Of a stretch of 17,605 nucleotides of DNA, positions 15,407-17,605 are shown one piece after another (positions within the stretch are counted from its first letter, which is position 1; every line of letters begins with the position of its first letter). Source of the DNA: CAYNST01 sp964399955 (lineage in GTDB: Bacteria; Pseudomonadota; Gammaproteobacteria; Pseudomonadales; Cellvibrionaceae); NCBI GenBank assembly GCA_964399955.1, contig CAYNST010000067.1:1-17605 (forward strand). The letters run 5' to 3'. The position numbers and the translations under genes were made by a program. The notes beneath the pieces are model-generated. The model was given only the letters and a program-made list of their open reading frames with translations. It searched no databases and was not told the DNA's origin.

Positions 15407-15646
15407 TTAATCCGGGCGGGTGGCAGGGTACGGCTGCGCTATTTTCTGCTGATTCTGCAGGCCCTGCGGCCCCGCGTTCTGGCATGGCAGTGCTTGTTGG
15501 GCTTGCCACACATCGGTACTCTTCGGCGCGGCCGCCGAGCCCGGTATGCTCGCGGCATAGACGCCGCTGGACGTCAGCAGCATACCGGCCGCGCTTGCGG
15601 CCAGAAACCGGTCGAAGAGACTTGTGTTCCGGGCGATATCAATCAT
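15407..15646 (-). CDS. Small exported protein of unknown function
   Basis: A 79-aa protein. Two ATGs are adjacent (15649 and 15646); AGGAG is three bases from the first and six from the second, so the second is preferred. The N-terminus reads as a signal peptide: charged start, hydrophobic core FLAASAAGMLLTSSG, and a probable cleavage after VYA. The mature part is short, Ala/Gln/Pro-rich, with one cysteine (QALPCQNAG). I recognise no family. The strong ribosome site plus signal peptide make it more credible than other small frames in this gene-poor tract, but the low-complexity C-terminus could be the result of a frameshift in a once longer gene. Confidence 0.5.
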   Translation of the reverse strand: MIDIARNTSLFDRFLAASAAGMLLTSSGVYAASIPGSAAAPKSTDVWQAQQALPCQNAGPQGLQNQQKIAQPYPATRPD

Positions 15647-15649
15647 CAT

Positions 15650-16261
15650 TTGCTCCTATTCAATGCTGTTACTCTGTGCTCAGGCGCGCTTAGTTGGCCT
15701 GCATTTATGGCATGGCATCTCCAGGCTCTTGCATCAAGCTTGCCAACTTTGAACTCCGCGTACGGGCGCGCCTGCGGCCGGCGGAGAGCTGCTGCTGGCT
15801 TGTAAGATCGACAACACCGCAGCCCGGGGCGACCGGCAAAGACCGTCGACGGCGGCCAGGTTGGACTTGAAAGTGGCCGTGCACTTGAAGTTGTCGTATT
15901 CAATCCGCAAATACATGCTGTTGCGCAGGGCCCGAACCCTGCTGCCGGCGTTGCGGCTGTTCAACCGTGCCAACCGCTTCACAGTTGGCGTGCCGTAATC
16001 TTGATGCCATAGGCGGGACCCGGCCGCGGGGGCTGATATGATTGCGCTTGAGTGGGCTGCGGGCGGAGCCAACCGACGCAGGCCGCGCCTTGCAAAAATG
16101 TTGCTGGCGGGCTTTGGCTTAGATTAGCTCGGGCGGCGTTGCCAGAATGGTTGTTTTTAGCAGAGGCTTTAGTGCCTAAGCACACACTTTTCGACTTGAT
16201 CTGCACAGGGATGGTCGCAATATGAAAGTCACCGAACAAGCTGAATACTTACAGGAACATC
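15650..16261. other. Gene-poor stretch, no supported gene
   Basis: About 610 bases between divergent small genes. Minus-strand frames (16072 to 15734, 15903 to 15646 and 16239 to 15979) and the plus-strand frame from 15335 show no signal peptides, recognisable domains or good ribosome sites. The stretch should contain the promoters of the two flanking exported-protein genes. The ribosome site of the right-hand gene (AGGAA) is at its end. No transposase or repeat remnant was recognised. Confidence 0.5.
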
Positions 16262-16747
16262 ATGTCGAAAAAAAACCGTAAATTTCCGCGCAGCCTGCTG
16301 TTTTCTGCTTTCACGGCGGTATGCCTGACCGGCTATATGGGCGACAGGGTAGAGGCGGCCGTACAACAACAGGAAGAGTACCAGGAGCCACGTTTTACCA
16401 TCAGCAGCAACTGGAGTGTCGCGGAAAACGCCGCCAATTTTGACGGATTTGTCACTGTTAATGCCATGGATTACGACGGCGGCGAGCTGACCTACGGCCT
16501 GGATCTTACCGGCCACGACGCGCAGTTTTTTCATATTGACCTGCAGACTGGCCTGCTGGGCTTCATCAACCCGCCGGAGTTCAATAGCCCGCAGGACGAA
16601 GACGGTGACAATTGTTACAACATTACCCTTATTGCCTGCGACAGCCGAGGCGGCTGCAGTGAGTTTCAGATGTCCGTACGGGTCCAGGAGGCCCACTGCA
16701 ACCCTCTGGAAACGGCCGGGGTGCCCGTTATTGTGGCGGCAGCTTGA
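16262..16747 (+). CDS. Secreted single-domain cadherin-like protein
   Basis: A 161-aa protein. The start at 16262 is backed by AGGAA five bases upstream and an N-terminal signal peptide (SKKNRKFPRSLLFSAFTAV, with cleavage probably near VEA at residue 32). Residues about 43-143 read as one cadherin-type repeat: SVAEN (52-56), a DYDGGELTYGL segment (70-80), FFHIDLQTGLLGF (89-101) and PPEFNSPQDEDGDNCYNITL (104-123), then ACDSRGG. The acidic positions are those that bind calcium in cadherin repeats. Unusually for a bacterial cadherin repeat it has four cysteines (118, 126, 132, 146), possibly disulfide-stabilising. Bacterial proteins of this type normally carry many repeats and adhesive or carbohydrate-binding modules; this one stops after one. 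A fragment resembling the second half of another repeat lies 40 bases downstream in a different frame. Confidence 0.75.
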   Translation: MSKKNRKFPRSLLFSAFTAVCLTGYMGDRVEAAVQQQEEYQEPRFTISSNWSVAENAANFDGFVTVNAMDYDGGELTYGLDLTGHDAQFFHIDLQTGLLGFINPPEFNSPQDEDGDNCYNITLIACDSRGGCSEFQMSVRVQEAHCNPLETAGVPVIVAAA

Positions 16748-16787
16748 GCTTGATTAAGGCCGATGTAGGCCCGGGAGTGGGCAGACG

Positions 16788-16988
16788 GTGAGCGATTTCC
16801 TTCAGGGCGGCATCGGCTGGAGGGTGCAGTTTATTATTGATGCAGAGTCAGGAGAGCTGCGATTTGCCTCTGTTGCAGACATCGAGGCCCTGCGCAACTC
16901 GGCGGCAAGAACGTCGTATCTGGTACTGGGCGCCGGTGATGGACATGGCAAAAAAGGCTATCAGCTACTGCGTTCGCATTTCCGTTAA
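16788..16988 (+). pseudogene. Fragment of a second cadherin-like repeat
   Basis: A 66-codon frame opening at GTG. Residues 7-26 (GG, then FIIDAESGELRF) followed by SVADIEALR, TSYLVLGAGDGHGKKGY match the second half of a cadherin-type repeat, whose pattern is FxIDxxTGELxF, PDxE, YxVxVxAxDGxG. There is no signal peptide, no clear ribosome site, and an in-frame stop at 16755-16757. The first half of the repeat is not found in any frame between 16700 and 16788. It lies in a different frame from the upstream cadherin-like gene. I read it as a decayed remnant of a once longer multi-repeat protein, rather than as a working gene. Confidence 0.55.
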
Positions 16989-17303
16989 GCTTGGTTCACC
17001 CCTTTGTCTGTGCGCTGCAGGCACTCCCCCCTTATTCTGCTCAGCCGTTCTCGCCACACAGCAACCCTCCGCTGCCAGCCAAAAGTGCCCGGCTGTAGCT
17101 GATCTTCTGCCGGGCCATCCGCGTATAGACCGCACTTGCCTCCCAGCCAAAAAACCCGCTTGAAGCCGCCGCTCAACATATTTAAGCTGCGCATCGGTTG
17201 AAACCTGCCGTCTGCTGATTGGCGCTCAGAAGCGTTGCGCGCATGCCCAATCCCAAAGCGACACTGGAGTTTTCCTGGTGACATAGGTGGCGCTGAAACA
17301 CTA
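16989..17303. other. Stretch with no recognised gene
   Basis: About 315 bases between the cadherin-like remnant and the terminal repeat element. Short frames occur on both strands, but none has a signal peptide, domain or ribosome site I can support. Confidence 0.5.
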
Positions 17304-17374
17304 GGGTCTGTTGACGTTTCCTCATCACCACTGCTGGAGGCCATTTTTTTGTCTGGCTAGGCAGAAGGAGTGCA

Positions 17375-17545
17375 GTTTGGTCATTCCAAATAAGCGACTG
17401 ATAACGACGCCAGGCGGAAAAATGGCCCCAGCCCTTCGGGTTGCACCTGAAAACGCGCCACTTGTCGTCCCCTACATGGATGTAGGGGAGGGGCGAGAGC
17501 AGGATGCGTTAAGCTTTGCTCCTCGCTCATTTGGAATGACCAAAC
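17375..17545. repeat. Inverted repeat pair B of the terminal element
   Basis: The arm at 17375-17397 is the reverse complement of 17523-17545 with 22 of 23 positions matching (core GTTTGGTCATTCCAAAT). The core itself is partly palindromic (TTTGGTCATTCCAAA), so each arm can also fold on itself. Confidence 0.85.
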
Positions 17546-17586
17546 CACGCTCGTCGCGCCTAATTTGGCGCGTTTTCTGGTGCAAC
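17440..17586. repeat. Inverted repeat pair C of the terminal element
   Basis: The arm at 17440-17460 (ending GAAAACGCGCCA) is the reverse complement of 17566-17586 with 20 of 21 positions matching. Its arms interleave with those of pair B (order B, C, B', C'), so the two long stems cannot form together without a pseudoknot. Confidence 0.85.
17469..17488. repeat. Perfect central hairpin of the terminal element
   Basis: CCCCTACAT (17469-17477) and ATGTAGGGG (17480-17488) are perfect complements separated by GG. A second small hairpin, CGCGCC (17555-17560) with GGCGCG (17567-17572) around TAATTT, lies nearer the right end. Confidence 0.85.
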
Positions 17587-17605
17587 AGAGGCGATGATGA
17601 AACGT

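Larger units (their letters stand above)
17304..17605. mobile_element. MITE-like non-coding element with multiple inverted repeats, cut by the window edge
   Basis: From about GGGTCTGTTGACGTTTC (17304-17320) to the window end the sequence is non-coding and packed with inverted repeats. The left arm at 17314-17329 matches the reverse complement of 17590-17605 at 14 of 16 positions. The left arm continues outwards as GGGTCTGTTG, so the right arm probably continues beyond the window, giving terminal inverted repeats of about 25 bases or more. Two further long inverted pairs are interleaved inside, plus two hairpins (listed separately). There is no transposase. The structure fits a miniature inverted-repeat element mobilised in trans, or a conserved structured repeat. 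Copy number and exact ends cannot be judged from one partial copy. Confidence 0.6.

Noticed and set aside
15335..15805. Plus-strand frame of 156 codons
   Set aside because: Overlaps the small exported protein on the other strand, which has a strong ribosome site and signal peptide; the plus product is Arg-rich and featureless.
15734..16072. Minus-strand frame of 112 codons
   Set aside because: No ribosome site or motif. One segment (SMYLRIEYDNFKCTATF) looks protein-like but could not be tied to any family.

Overview
The window looks like a contig piece from a GC-rich, probably marine gammaproteobacterium. The best lineage hint is the long poly-serine linker in a secreted lipoprotein (gene ending at 1576), a habit typical of the Cellvibrio/Saccharophagus/Teredinibacter group. 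That placement is an inference from architecture, because the window has no rRNA or other marker gene. A run of 100 Ns (3877-3976) inside the serine-coding repeat shows this is a scaffolded draft assembly.

Left part (141-5606), all on the minus strand: a small cysteine-containing lipoprotein of unknown function (5606 to 5160), a DUF1905/YdeI-OmpD-associated protein (5048 to 4500), and then a two-gene unit. The first gene of that unit is a lipoprotein with a cytochrome c domain, the DUF1587/1595/1592/1588/1585 series and a C-terminal discoidin domain (4101 to 1576). The second is a Tat-exported DUF1552 (HXXSHH) protein (1517 to 141). DUF1592 and DUF1552 genes commonly sit side by side, and their biochemical role is not settled.

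Centre (about 6095-13494), plus strand: a compact copper/silver efflux operon. A sigma-70-like promoter with a dyad in its spacer precedes a small exported Cys/His protein. It is followed by a CusC-type outer-membrane lipoprotein, a CusB-type adaptor carrying a His-rich stretch and a Cys4-type heavy-metal-binding domain, and an unusually long CusA-type RND pump (1338 aa, with extra predicted membrane helices and periplasmic inserts). cusC/cusB and cusB/cusA overlap by 8 and 11 bases, and each downstream start has a perfect GGAGG, so translation is probably coupled. The three structural proteins would span the envelope, and the small protein may bind metal in the periplasm. No sensor or regulator gene is present in the window.

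Right part (13491-17605): a Na+/phosphate-symporter-family protein with a PhoU-like tail, convergent with cusA so that their stop codons overlap. Beyond it lies a gene-poor tract holding a 79-aa exported protein, a secreted single-domain cadherin-like protein, and a fragment of a further cadherin-like repeat. At the extreme right edge is a roughly 300-bp element built from several inverted repeats (MITE-like). Its outer arms match each other, and the window ends inside it.
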